Assembly: GCF_039543245.1 (NCBI RefSeq)
Contig: NZ_BAABJJ010000002.1
Span: 1-64,000 of the forward strand
Length of the DNA: 64,000 nucleotides
Source: Algibacter_G agarivorans
GTDB taxonomy: Bacteria; Bacteroidota; Bacteroidia; Flavobacteriales; Flavobacteriaceae
Direction: 5' to 3'
Shown piece by piece: positions 15,782 to 24,339 of the stretch (the stretch's first letter is position 1; the number at the start of each line of letters is the position of its first letter). The notes under the pieces are model-generated. The model was not told the origin of the DNA and did no database searches. It worked only from the letters and a program-made list of their open reading frames with translations. The translations under genes and the position numbers were made by a program.

Positions 15782-18538
15782 ATGAATAAACTAATTTTTT
15801 TACTGCTGCTTTTGGTAGCTGGATCCACTTTTGCTCAAGTAAAGCTAGAAGGTGTTATTAAAGACAGTATAGGAGCGCCACTTGAGCTGGCAAATGTTAT
15901 TGCTATAAACCAAGAAACCCAAAAATTAGATTCTTATGGCATTTCCAATTCAGATGGACGTTACAAGCTATCTATAGAAAAAAACACCAATTATAAAATT
16001 CAGGTAAGTTATATAGGAACTAAAACAGCGCAAGTAGATTTAAAAACGTCAGATTTAAATATTACAAAAGATTTTACGTTGCAATACGACACTACTTTAG
16101 ATGAAGTAGAATTAGTTTACGAGATGCCAGTAACTATAAAAGGAGATACCATTGTTTATAATGCGGATTCTTTTACGTCTGGAACAGAAAGAAAGTTGGG
16201 CGATGTATTAAATAAGTTGCCTGGTGTTGAAGTTAATGACGAAGGACAAATTGAAGTTGAAGGCGTAACCGTTGGTAAAGTGATGGTTGAAGGGAAAGAT
16301 TTTTTTGATGGCGATTCTAAATTAGCAACTCAAAATATACCTGCTAATGCCATTGATAAAGTTGAGGTCCTTAAAAATTATGCCGAAGTTGGGCAGTTAA
16401 GCGGTGTAACCAACAATCAAGATAATATTGCTATAAATATTAAGCTTAAACAAGGAAAAAAGAATTTCTGGTTTGGAAATGTAACGGCAGGAGGAGGAGC
16501 TTCAGAAGAAAATACCTTGTATTTGGCGCAACCCAAGTTGTTTTATTACAGTCCCAAATATAGCATCAACGTTATTGGCGATTTAAACAATATAGGTGAA
16601 ATAGCGTTTACGCGTCGCGATTATTTCAATTTTACAGGCGGTTTTAGAAGCCCGAGTAGAGGTAGCGGAACCAATATCGATTTAGGAAGTAATAATTTAG
16701 GGTTTTTAACGCTTCAAAATAATAGAGCAAAAGATATAAATACCAAGTTTGGAGCAGCAAACTTTAGTTACTCACCAAAAAAGACTTTAGATTTAAGTGG
16801 TTTTGCTATTTTTTTAAGTAGCAGAACAGATTTACAGGAAATTAACGATGTGCAGTTTTTAAATGATGCATCAAGAGATGAAAATAAAGAAAGCAACACA
16901 ACACAACGTAGCGATTTAGCCATGATGAAGTTTAGTGCTAAGTATAAACCTAATGGGAATAACCAATTAGATTATGATGTGTTGGCTAGAACCTCGAAAG
17001 AGTCGCAAGATCAAAACGTTTTGTCTTCTCGTGTTGGTAATATTGACGAATTAGAAAGCGCTACACCTTTTAGTTTCAATCAAAACTTAAATTACTATTA
17101 TACACTAGACGACACCAATATTTTTGCTTTTGAAGTACAACATTTATTGCAAGATGAGGATCCTTTTTATAACGCCATTTTAGAGAATGATCCTGCTAAT
17201 AATGATAACCCGGTTAATCCAGATGATAATCTGCCAGACCCAGATGCTTATGATGATACAGCAAGTAATTTAGGTTTAGACCGAGAACAATCGGTCTATA
17301 ATATTAATCAAGACAAACGCGTAAAATCGAACCAAGTAGATGCTAAATTGGATTATTGGAATATTCTTAATAAAAAAAGCGATATCAATTTTACATTAGG
17401 AACCATTTATAGCCGACAAGATTTTGATTCTAATATTTTTCAGGTTTTAGATGATGATTCAAAATTTGAAACCACACCAACAATAAACGATGGTTTAGAT
17501 ACCAACAACATTGGTTACACGTTCAGCGATTTGTATTTAGGTGTGCATTATAGATTAAAATCAGGAATTTTCACCTTCACACCTGGGTTTTCAGGACATG
17601 CTTACAGTGCAAAAAACAATCAGTTTAATGTTAAGTATACGGATAATTTTTTCAGACTCTTACCGGATTTTAATATGCGTATGCAATTAAAAAAGAGCGA
17701 ACAAATTATTTTTAATTACAGCATGCGTACCCGTTTTACCGATGTAAATCAATTGGCTAGAGGTTTGGTCTTGAACAATTATGGTTCCGTTTTTTCTGGA
17801 AATCAGGAGTTAGAAAGTGCGGTGTCTCATAACTTAAACCTATCTTATTTTAGCTTTAATATGTTCAATTATACTAATGTAACGGCAAGGCTTAACTATA
17901 GTAAAACCGTAGATAGGATTAGAACCAGTTCCAGTCTTCCGCAGGGTAGTGTTATTAGAATCAGTTCGCCTATTAATTCTGCTTTAGCAGATGAAAGTGC
18001 TAGTGCCAATACACGTTTTCAAAAAACCATTGGAAAATTTAGGGGCACATTAAGTGCAAATTTAAGTTACAATAAATTTAATCAGGTGGTTAATGACCGA
18101 ACTTCAGTAAATGAAAATTATTCACAAACCTATAGAACCCAGTTAAGATCAAATTTTAGAGAAGCTCCAAACTTTGAAATTGGGTATCGTTACACCATTC
18201 AAGATAACGACCAAGGCGACCGGAGAACAAAGTTTTTTACCAAAGCCCCATCGATAGAGTTTGATGCGCTTATTTTTAAATCGTTTACTTTTAAAACCGA
18301 CTATTCGTATAATAATTTTAGCGACGAAGATCAAACTATTAATTCTTATGAGTTTTGGGATGCTTCATTAGCTTATAAAAAGAATAAAGACAGTAAATGG
18401 GAATACGAAATTAAAGCTACTAATTTATTAGATACCAAGTCGCAAAATAGAAGTAGCGCAGGTAATATTTCGGTTAGTGCCACCGAGTATTTTATCCAAC
18501 CTCGTTTTTTAACGTTTAGATTGCGTTATGAGTTGTGA
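15782..18538 (+). CDS. Outer membrane beta-barrel protein with CarboxypepD-reg-like domain
   Basis: A 918-residue SusC/TonB-receptor-like outer membrane protein. The true start is the ATG at 15782, which opens a signal peptide (MNKLIFLLLLLVAGSTFAQ); an upstream in-frame stretch overlaps the GLPGLI gene and is not real. After it come a carboxypeptidase-regulatory-like beta-sandwich (about residues 21-105), a plug-like domain (residues about 115-215, with GDTIVYNADSF and KLPGVEV) and a long barrel of amphipathic strands. The C terminus ends in aromatic/hydrophobic residues (FRLRYEL). It probably forms an unusual transporter or adhesin-like partner of the GLPGLI protein; the ligand is unknown. 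Confidence 0.88.
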   Translation: MNKLIFLLLLLVAGSTFAQVKLEGVIKDSIGAPLELANVIAINQETQKLDSYGISNSDGRYKLSIEKNTNYKIQVSYIGTKTAQVDLKTSDLNITKDFTLQYDTTLDEVELVYEMPVTIKGDTIVYNADSFTSGTERKLGDVLNKLPGVEVNDEGQIEVEGVTVGKVMVEGKDFFDGDSKLATQNIPANAIDKVEVLKNYAEVGQLSGVTNNQDNIAINIKLKQGKKNFWFGNVTAGGGASEENTLYLAQPKLFYYSPKYSINVIGDLNNIGEIAFTRRDYFNFTGGFRSPSRGSGTNIDLGSNNLGFLTLQNNRAKDINTKFGAANFSYSPKKTLDLSGFAIFLSSRTDLQEINDVQFLNDASRDENKESNTTQRSDLAMMKFSAKYKPNGNNQLDYDVLARTSKESQDQNVLSSRVGNIDELESATPFSFNQNLNYYYTLDDTNIFAFEVQHLLQDEDPFYNAILENDPANNDNPVNPDDNLPDPDAYDDTASNLGLDREQSVYNINQDKRVKSNQVDAKLDYWNILNKKSDINFTLGTIYSRQDFDSNIFQVLDDDSKFETTPTINDGLDTNNIGYTFSDLYLGVHYRLKSGIFTFTPGFSGHAYSAKNNQFNVKYTDNFFRLLPDFNMRMQLKKSEQIIFNYSMRTRFTDVNQLARGLVLNNYGSVFSGNQELESAVSHNLNLSYFSFNMFNYTNVTARLNYSKTVDRIRTSSSLPQGSVIRISSPINSALADESASANTRFQKTIGKFRGTLSANLSYNKFNQVVNDRTSVNENYSQTYRTQLRSNFREAPNFEIGYRYTIQDNDQGDRRTKFFTKAPSIEFDALIFKSFTFKTDYSYNNFSDEDQTINSYEFWDASLAYKKNKDSKWEYEIKATNLLDTKSQNRSSAGNISVSATEYFIQPRFLTFRLRYEL

Positions 18539-18554
18539 TATCAAAAGATGCCAC

Positions 18555-18639
18555 GTCACACTGAACTTGTTTCAGGGTTTCATTTTGAAAGCCATTGATT
18601 CTCAATAGGTATCAGATGCTGAAACAAGTTAAGCATGAC
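18555..18639. repeat. Inverted-repeat element (CTGAACTTGTTTCAG family)
   Basis: The arms GTCACACTGAACTTGTTTCAG (18555-18575, arm of 21) and the reverse-complement-like 18619-18639 flank a 43-bp spacer. The inner 15-base arms differ at one position. The same 21-base arm occurs inside prmC at 34679-34699, so this is a dispersed repeat, here placed after the barrel gene where it could also end transcription. Confidence 0.8.
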
Positions 18640-18677
18640 ACAAAGTGAATATTTATATTAAATTTTCTAGTTTCCTT

Positions 18678-18707
18678 TTGTAGAATTGATAAACAATAAT
18701 ATATTTG
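18678..18707 (+). promoter_or_regulatory. Predicted promoter of tRNA-Tyr
   Basis: TATATTTG (18700-18707) matches TAnnTTTG and a TTG at 18678-18680 is 19 bases upstream. The tRNA begins 12 bases after the box, as expected for a short 5' leader. Confidence 0.75.
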
Positions 18708-18718
18708 CGTTCAGTTTT

Positions 18719-18800
<82 letters not shown>

Positions 18801-18810
18801 CTTAACTCGA

Positions 18811-18840
18811 AAAGTCTGCTTTGGCAGACTTTTTTGTTTT
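18811..18840 (+). terminator. Rho-independent terminator of tRNA-Tyr
   Basis: The stem AAAGTCTGC / GCAGACTTT with loop TTTG is followed by TTTGTTTT and begins 11 bases after the tRNA. Confidence 0.88.
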
Positions 18841-18879
18841 ATAATGTTTGCGAAATTTATTTCAGTAAACATTATAAAA
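18837..18879. repeat. Perfect 13-bp inverted repeat between the two tRNA 3' ends
   Basis: TTTTATAATGTTT (18837-18849) pairs perfectly with AAACATTATAAAA (18867-18879) around a 17-base loop. It lies inside the 160-bp segment bracketed by the duplicated tRNA 3' ends. Confidence 0.6.
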
Positions 18880-18944
18880 TAAAAATGTCAAGCTGTGATA
18901 ACAGCGTTACTTTTCATTTTCACGTGCGGGGAACTAGGATATTT

Positions 18945-18982
18945 AATCCTGCTCTCCCCACTTAACTCGAAAAGTCTGCTTT
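18945..18982 (+). repeat. Direct copy of the tRNA-Tyr 3' end (att-like)
   Basis: Positions 18945-18982 repeat 18785-18822 base for base over 38 bp: the 3' half of the T-arm, the acceptor 3' strand, the discriminator and the first 22 bases downstream. A following T-rich tract is also conserved although the hairpin is degraded. Duplicated tRNA 3' ends are the usual footprint of integrase-mediated insertion, but no integrase gene remains. A 160-bp tandem duplication that later diverged is the alternative. Confidence 0.7.
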
Positions 18983-19021
18983 AAGAGGCTTTTTTGTTTT
19001 CGGGAAAATCCATAACGTGTT

Positions 19022-19249
19022 TTAGGGTTCCATGCTTACCGAAGAAAACAAAAAGAAAAGTTGTTTAAAACCAACCGGAATAACGTTTATATAAGCTATA
19101 TATATTACTGAATCTTGTTTGGCAAGGCGTGCTTTTAAAAATTCACGAACCGATTCGTGGTCAGACGGTTGTCTGTAAAATATGCGGTAACCATCAAAAA
19201 GTGGAACTAAATTATCTTAATGTTCTGTGGTAGTTTTAGTAATTGTCAT
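19022..19249 (-). pseudogene. GNAT acetyltransferase remnant
   Basis: Read on the minus strand from ATG 19249, the frame gives MTITKTTTEH, a stop at codon 11 (19219-19217, TAA where relatives tend to have a Leu codon), then DNLVPLFDGYRIFYRQPSD, a helix with EFLKARLAKQDS, and VIYIAYINVIPVGFKQL followed by FSSVSMEP and a second stop at 19022. This follows the N-terminal half of a GNAT acetyltransferase through the first part of strands beta2-beta4, but the acetyl-CoA-binding half is missing. The gene is dead by nonsense mutation and 3' truncation beside the duplicated tRNA end. Confidence 0.75.
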
Positions 19250-19253
19250 AAAA

Positions 19254-19390
19254 AAAGAGGCTGTCTGAAAAGTTATTCCGGTCGTTATTTTGAGCGCAGT
19301 CGAAAAAATTATAATCTTGATTTTCAATGCATTTCGACTGCGCTCAATGTGACAGTTTGCTCTAAAATTGACTTTTTAGACAGTCTCTTT
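19254..19390. mobile_element. MITE-like element with nested inverted repeats
   Basis: The 20-bp terminal inverted repeats AAAGAGGCTGTCTGAAAAGT (19254-19273) and 19371-19390 match at 18 of 20 positions. Inside lies a second, perfect inverted repeat TTGAGCGCAGTCGAAA (19290-19305) / TTTCGACTGCGCTCAA (19332-19347). The 137-bp length, ends resembling insertion-sequence termini and lack of coding capacity fit a non-autonomous element. Part of the inner arm recurs at 54137-54153. Confidence 0.7.
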
Positions 19391-19417
19391 AATGAATTTA
19401 TATCCTAAACTATTTTT

Positions 19418-20041
19418 TTAAGCTTTTTTCTGCTTATTAATTTCGTCTTGTAATTGGCGTCTCACTTTTTGTTCGCGCTCTAAGGCTGTTTTACGGTGCT
19501 CGTCAAATTCTTCTTCAATTTCTGCAAGTGCCTTTTTAGCATCGTGTGTAATTGAATTACTATTTTTAAACTTATAAATAAAGAAAAGGAGTAAGGCTAA
19601 TAATCCACCAATAATAGACCACATAAGCACATTATAGCTGCTTTTGCTCATTTGCATACCAAATAGAGCCATATTGTTTTTTTCTGAATTGGTTTTGTCT
19701 AAATCAGTTTGGGTATTTGAAAGATTCGCTTTTAAATCTGAAATTTCTTTAGCTTGATTTTTAACTACAGCCTGCGTTTCTGTTAGGTTTTTATGAACCG
19801 TTTTTAAGGAATCATTTGTATGTGCTCTTAAAGTAAGTAGCATGCTTCGTTTAACGGCTTCATAAGCTTGTCCGTTTGTGCCTTTAAAATTACCAGACTT
19901 TCTAAGGATATACTCGAACTGGCTATCAATTGTACCACTATTTAATGATAATTTGTCTTCTTCTTGGTTAGCTTGAGAAAATACGGTTAATGTGAATAAA
20001 CACGTAAATACTATAAAAAAAAGTGATTTATTAGGATTCAT
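19418..20041 (-). CDS. Secreted/membrane coiled-coil protein of unknown function
   Basis: A 207-residue protein with signal peptide MNPNKSLFFIVFTCLFTLTVFSQ, a globular N-terminal part (LNSGTIDSQFEYILRKSGNF), a coiled coil around residues 70-125, one transmembrane helix (about 138-160, WSIIGGLLALLLFFIYKF) and a charged cytosolic helix rich in K/E at the end. Relatives in Flavobacteriia are widespread and, as I recall, often carry a misleading tRNA methyltransferase name; no methyltransferase motif is visible here. The topology suggests a periplasm-facing coil anchored in the inner membrane. Its stop lies near the MITE-like element. Confidence 0.7.
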   Translation of the reverse strand: MNPNKSLFFIVFTCLFTLTVFSQANQEEDKLSLNSGTIDSQFEYILRKSGNFKGTNGQAYEAVKRSMLLTLRAHTNDSLKTVHKNLTETQAVVKNQAKEISDLKANLSNTQTDLDKTNSEKNNMALFGMQMSKSSYNVLMWSIIGGLLALLLFFIYKFKNSNSITHDAKKALAEIEEEFDEHRKTALEREQKVRRQLQDEINKQKKA

Positions 20042-20116
20042 TTTTGAATGATTTTAATGGTTGTATTTGGTTTGCGAATTTATAAAATATTGTTTATTAA
20101 TTGATTATAAATCATT

Positions 20117-20141
20117 AAAAAGCCTCATAAAAATGAGGCTA
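20117..20141 (-). terminator. Terminator after the GAPDH gene
   Basis: An 8-bp stem AGCCTCAT / ATGAGGCT with a 4-base loop; on the minus strand it is followed by TTTTTAATG. It lies about 90 bases after the GAPDH stop. Confidence 0.75.
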
Positions 20142-20228
20142 GTTTATATACGGTTCAAATGTGTATTTAGATGACGGTACTATTAGTATTTTAAAATTAC
20201 AAAATAGAAGCAGTAATAGTAGCTATTT

Positions 20229-21677
20229 TTAATAATAGGTATAACGTCTAACTTTGGCAATATATTTAGCAAGTCTAATAACTTGGTGGCTATAGCCGTA
20301 CTCGTTATCATACCAAATATAGAGCAGCACATTTTTACCATCTTTACGAACAATGGTGGCTTTACTATCATAAATGGATGGGGCTGAATTGCCTACAATA
20401 TCGCTAGAAACTAATTCATCACTCAATTCGTATTTAATTTGCTCTACCAAATCACCTTCTAAAGCATATTTTTTTAAAATAGTATTAACACCTTCAAGTG
20501 ATGTTTTGTTTTTTAACTCTAAGTTAAGAATAGCCAATGATCCATTAGGCACAGGAACACGAATGGCATTTGATGTTAATTTACCTTCCAAACTTGGTAA
20601 TGCCTTGGCAACAGCACTTCCTGCACCAGTTTCGGTAATTACCATATTTAATCCAGCAGCTCTACCACGACGGTATTTTTTATGGAAATTATCCACCAGA
20701 TTTTGGTCGTTGGTATACGCATGAATGGTTTCTAAGTGCCCGCTTTTTACACCAAAAGAATCTTCCATAGCTTTTAATACTGGGGTGATGGCATTGGTTG
20801 TACACGATGCTGCAGAAAATATATCAACTTTATCTGGATCGTTTTCTTTATGATTGACACCATATACAATATTCGGAACTTCTTTCCCTGGTGCCGTTAA
20901 CAAAACCTTATCAACACCTTTAGCTTTTAAATGCCTGCCTAAGGATTTCTTATCTCTAAAAGCTCCCGTATTATCTATGATTAAGGCATTATTGATGTTG
21001 AATTCGGTATAATCAATAGCTTCGGGTGCATGAGCCGAAATTATATTTACCGTAGTGCCATTAATAATTAAGGCCTTGTTTTTTAAATCGACAGAAACCG
21101 TTCCTGGAAAATCGCCATGTACGGAATCATAACGTAATAGTGATGCTCTTTTTTCAAGTATTTGGGCGTCTATTGTTCCTCTGGTAACTATGGCTCTTAA
21201 ACGCAATTGACTGCCTTTTCCCGTACGTGCCATAAGTTCGCGAGCAACTAATCGACCAATTCTACCAAAGCCATAAAGTACAACATCTTTAGGGGCAATA
21301 TGCCCATTTTTTCTAGCGTCTTTTAATTTCCTAGCAACAAAAGCGGTGGCATTGCTGTATGTATTGTCTTCTAGTTGATATTCGTAAGTAAGCTTCCCGA
21401 TATCTAATTTTGCAGGTGGTATATCAAGTGCCTTAATAGCCTGTGCGATTTCTACTGAATCAAAAATAGAAATCGGTTTTTGTACAAATTTACCAGCATA
21501 TTCATGCAGGTTTAAAATCTGACTTACGTTTCTATCAATTAATTGATTTCTGAAAAGCACCAACTCGATAGATTTGTCGTACCACAAGTCGCTTATAATT
21601 TTAATAAATTCAACGGTTACTTTTCGTCGGTCTGATTGAAAAGCTAATTCTTTTTCATAAGTTTTGTTGGAAACCAT
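20229..21677 (-). CDS. Glyceraldehyde-3-phosphate dehydrogenase, long form
   Basis: A 482-residue GAPDH, about 140 residues longer than the classical enzyme because of an N-terminal helical extension before the Rossmann motif (YGFGRIGRLVARELM near residue 141). The catalytic cysteine is C292 in SCTTNAITP. The catalytic-domain blocks (HAYTNDQN, RRGRAAGLNMVITETGA, WYDNEYGYSHQV) are intact. It acts in glycolysis/gluconeogenesis. Cofactor choice is not clear from sequence. The gene is monocistronic, with a terminator at 20117-20141. Confidence 0.93.
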   Translation of the reverse strand: MVSNKTYEKELAFQSDRRKVTVEFIKIISDLWYDKSIELVLFRNQLIDRNVSQILNLHEYAGKFVQKPISIFDSVEIAQAIKALDIPPAKLDIGKLTYEYQLEDNTYSNATAFVARKLKDARKNGHIAPKDVVLYGFGRIGRLVARELMARTGKGSQLRLRAIVTRGTIDAQILEKRASLLRYDSVHGDFPGTVSVDLKNKALIINGTTVNIISAHAPEAIDYTEFNINNALIIDNTGAFRDKKSLGRHLKAKGVDKVLLTAPGKEVPNIVYGVNHKENDPDKVDIFSAASCTTNAITPVLKAMEDSFGVKSGHLETIHAYTNDQNLVDNFHKKYRRGRAAGLNMVITETGAGSAVAKALPSLEGKLTSNAIRVPVPNGSLAILNLELKNKTSLEGVNTILKKYALEGDLVEQIKYELSDELVSSDIVGNSAPSIYDSKATIVRKDGKNVLLYIWYDNEYGYSHQVIRLAKYIAKVRRYTYY

Positions 21678-21754
21678 AGCTTAAATAGTTTAGTTCGATT
21701 TTGAGGGGGTACAAAAATATCATATTTCAAACGTTTTCGTAATGTAATTTAAGA

Positions 21755-21800
21755 AAAAAATAACCCTTCAAAATTTAAAACTTTGAAGGGTTAAAAAAAA
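21755..21800 (-). terminator. Terminator after the HtrA gene, bidirectional
   Basis: The perfect 11-bp stem AACCCTTCAAA (21762-21772) / TTTGAAGGGTT (21782-21792) has A-runs before it and after it, giving T-runs on the minus strand. It lies just beyond the htrA stop. Confidence 0.88.
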
Positions 21801-21818
21801 TCGGTATAAGGACTTTTT

Positions 21819-23228
21819 TTATCTAAAAATAACTTCTTTTTTCTCTTTTCTGTTATTTATATATTCTAACTTTTTGATGTTTTCTAAAATATCATCGCCG
21901 TATTTTTTCTTTAATTTTGAAATATCTTCGATGGATTCAATTTGAATATCATTAATTCCTGTGATAATATAACCTTCCGAAATTCCTAAATTAGAATACA
22001 ACCATTTGTTTTCCGTGCTTTTAACCATAACACCATTATTGATTCCGTGTTTTTCCTTAAAAGCATCAGTTAAATCCTGTAATTCCATTTTCATGAAGGT
22101 CACAGTAAATAGTTCGGTTTTAGTAAGTTTTACAGAGAATGATTTTAACTTGTTGTCTCTCGATACTTCAACCTTCACAATATCATTAGGGCGTTTGGTC
22201 TTAATATAGCCACTTAGGTCTTCAAATTTTGAAATCTCGATATCATCTAACTTTTTAATAACATCACCGCTTTTGATACCTGCTTTTTCTGCACCAGAAT
22301 TTTTAGTAACCTCACTAACAAGTACACCTTCAGTGTATTCTACGCCCAGTTCTTCTGCTACCGAGCTGTTTAAGGTGCCCCCTACAATACCTAAAATACC
22401 ATTTTGCACGTTGCCATATTCCATAATATCCTCTACGACCTTGCGGGCAATATTACTAGGTACGGCAAACGAATACCCAATATAAGACCCCGTTTGCGAA
22501 GTTATTGCCGTGTTTATGCCAATTAATTCGCCATTCGTATTTACCAGCGCACCACCAGAATTCCCTGGGTTTACGGCAGCATCTGTTTGAATAAAGGATT
22601 GTGAACTTTTGCCTGTTAAATCTCTAGATTTAGCACTGATTATACCAGCGGTAACCGTTGATGTTAAATTAAACGGATTGCCCACTGCCAGAACCCATTC
22701 ACCAATTTTTGAAGTATCAGAATCGCCAAATGTTACATAAGGTAAGGCTTCGTCAGATTCAATTTTTAACAATGCTATATCGGTTTTTGGATCTGTTCCA
22801 ATAATTTCGGCTTTAAAAGTTTTGTTGTTGTTTAAAGTAACCGATAGTTCGTGCGCGTTTCTAATAACGTGATTGTTAGTAATTATATAGCCATCGGCAT
22901 TAATAATAACACCGGAACCTGTACCTAACTGCGCACGCTTTGGGCTTCTACCAGAAAATAAATCTTGTAAAGTCATTTGTCCAGAACTCAGAGTTATGTT
23001 TTTTACGTGTACTACGGCGTCTACAGTATTTTCTGCTGCAACTGTAAAATCTGTGTTTTCTGCCGCGTTTAAAAATGCATCCACATTATGAGTTGGCAAA
23101 AATGCAGGAATTGAATCGGCAGTTGCAATTGCAACTGGATTTTCGTCTTCTATATAAAGTTTATACGCTCCTAAAGTGAAAATCCCACCTAATGCAGAAA
23201 CCAATAGTAATGTTAAAATCTTCTTCAT
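21819..23228 (-). CDS. HtrA/DegP-type periplasmic serine protease
   Basis: A 469-residue envelope quality-control protease. The N-terminal hydrophobic helix (residues 3-26) is a signal or membrane anchor. The trypsin-like domain has the full triad: H120 in NNHVI, D150 in TDIALLKIE and S224 in NPGNSGGAL. Two PDZ domains follow (about 270-360 and 385-469). The first domain's LA-type loop (LQDLFSGR) is short. It degrades or refolds misfolded periplasmic proteins. It is encoded alone, ahead of GAPDH on the same strand with a terminator between. Confidence 0.93.
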   Translation of the reverse strand: MKKILTLLLVSALGGIFTLGAYKLYIEDENPVAIATADSIPAFLPTHNVDAFLNAAENTDFTVAAENTVDAVVHVKNITLSSGQMTLQDLFSGRSPKRAQLGTGSGVIINADGYIITNNHVIRNAHELSVTLNNNKTFKAEIIGTDPKTDIALLKIESDEALPYVTFGDSDTSKIGEWVLAVGNPFNLTSTVTAGIISAKSRDLTGKSSQSFIQTDAAVNPGNSGGALVNTNGELIGINTAITSQTGSYIGYSFAVPSNIARKVVEDIMEYGNVQNGILGIVGGTLNSSVAEELGVEYTEGVLVSEVTKNSGAEKAGIKSGDVIKKLDDIEISKFEDLSGYIKTKRPNDIVKVEVSRDNKLKSFSVKLTKTELFTVTFMKMELQDLTDAFKEKHGINNGVMVKSTENKWLYSNLGISEGYIITGINDIQIESIEDISKLKKKYGDDILENIKKLEYINNRKEKKEVIFR

Positions 23229-23565
23229 ATTTTTTTTTAGTTTAAGTTCTATTAACGATTAAAATTAAATATTTATTGAATCAAAAATTCAACTTTAACG
23301 ACTATTTAACAATCATAATAATCTTCAAAAGTTTTACATAATTATCAGTAATTATTTGGGCGTTACCCAAGGGTCGGGCTTTCGGTAGTCGCTTTTTTGT
23401 GTTGCATAGGTGCAACAACACAAAAAGAGCTTCAACAAATACCTCAATTCCTAACGCGCTTCCCATTCATGATTTTTTCATTATCAACACGCTTTTCTGG
23501 ATTACCCAAAATTCTTGATAACAACCAAAAAATTTAAATCACTTCTTTATCTTTGTGCTTTTATT
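23229..23565. other. Divergent intergenic region htrA-dapF with repeat copy B
   Basis: The region is AT-rich next to htrA, then holds the palindromic element at 23358-23460. A TATCTTTG box (23548-23555) ends 10 bases before the dapF ATG, without a well-placed -33 TTG. No gene was seen; the TTG frame beginning at 23515 is not a natural N terminus for DapF. Confidence 0.5.
23358..23460 (+). repeat. Dispersed GGCGTTAC...TAACGCGC palindromic element, copy B
   Basis: It has the same ends and the same GGGTCGGGCTTTC block as copy A (6093-6179). The inner hairpin differs: TTTTTTGTGTTGCA / TGCAACAACACAAAAA. The total length is about 103 bp. It lies between divergent genes. Confidence 0.82.
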
Positions 23566-24339
23566 ATGCAACAGACTTTTTACAAATATCAAGGAACAGG
23601 AAATGATTTTGTGATGATTGATAATCGTCAACAAATCTTCGACAAAAATGATACCAAACGTATTAACCATTTGTGCGACAGACGTTTTGGCATAGGAGCA
23701 GACGGACTTATTTTATTGGAAAACCATCCTGATTTTGATTTTAGAATGGTGTACTTTAATGCTGATGGGAACGAAAGTACTATGTGCGGAAACGGGGGGC
23801 GTTGCTTAGTGGCTTTTGCAAAACAATTAGGCGTTATTACAAATAAAGCTGTTTTTGAAGCTATTGATGGGGTGCACCACGCCACAATAGATGGCAATAT
23901 CGTGAAACTGCAAATGCAAGATGTTGATGCCATTGAAAAATATAAAAACCATGTGTTTTTAAATACAGGGTCGCCCCATCATGTGCAATTTGAAAGCCAT
24001 ATTGAGGATTTCGATATTAAAAGCGAAGGCGCGAAAATCAGATATGGTTCGCCATATAATGACGCTGGAACTAATGTCAATTTTGTAAAAAAAGTATCTG
24101 ATACGACATTTCGTGTAAGAACTTATGAGCGAGGCGTGGAGGATGAAACTTTGTCATGCGGTACAGGGGTAACAGCGGTTGCGTTAGCTATGCATTATTT
24201 AGGGGAGGCAGACAAAAAACACATCACTTTAAATGTAGAAGGAGGCGACTTGCAAGTGTGTTTTGATGTAGAAAATGAGGTGTACAAAAACGTCTGGCTA
24301 ATTGGTCCAGCAACTTTTGTTTATAAAGGAATAATATGA
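23566..24339 (+). CDS. dapF: Diaminopimelate epimerase
   Basis: A 257-residue cytosolic enzyme converting LL- to meso-diaminopimelate for lysine and peptidoglycan. From the ATG at 23566 the catalytic cysteines are C74 (in MCGNGGRC) and C198 (in LSCGTG), each with its surrounding loop intact. The N terminus FYKYQGTGNDF is the family hallmark and fixes the start; an upstream TTG would add 17 residues unlike the family. It begins a tight operon with a GNAT gene (4-base ATGA overlap), mltG and a DUF2279-like gene. dapA is 16 kb away. Confidence 0.96.
   Translation: MQQTFYKYQGTGNDFVMIDNRQQIFDKNDTKRINHLCDRRFGIGADGLILLENHPDFDFRMVYFNADGNESTMCGNGGRCLVAFAKQLGVITNKAVFEAIDGVHHATIDGNIVKLQMQDVDAIEKYKNHVFLNTGSPHHVQFESHIEDFDIKSEGAKIRYGSPYNDAGTNVNFVKKVSDTTFRVRTYERGVEDETLSCGTGVTAVALAMHYLGEADKKHITLNVEGGDLQVCFDVENEVYKNVWLIGPATFVYKGII

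Noticed and set aside
19254..19390. Complete insertion sequence at the MITE-like element
   Set aside because: Only 137 bp between the terminal repeats and no transposase frame.
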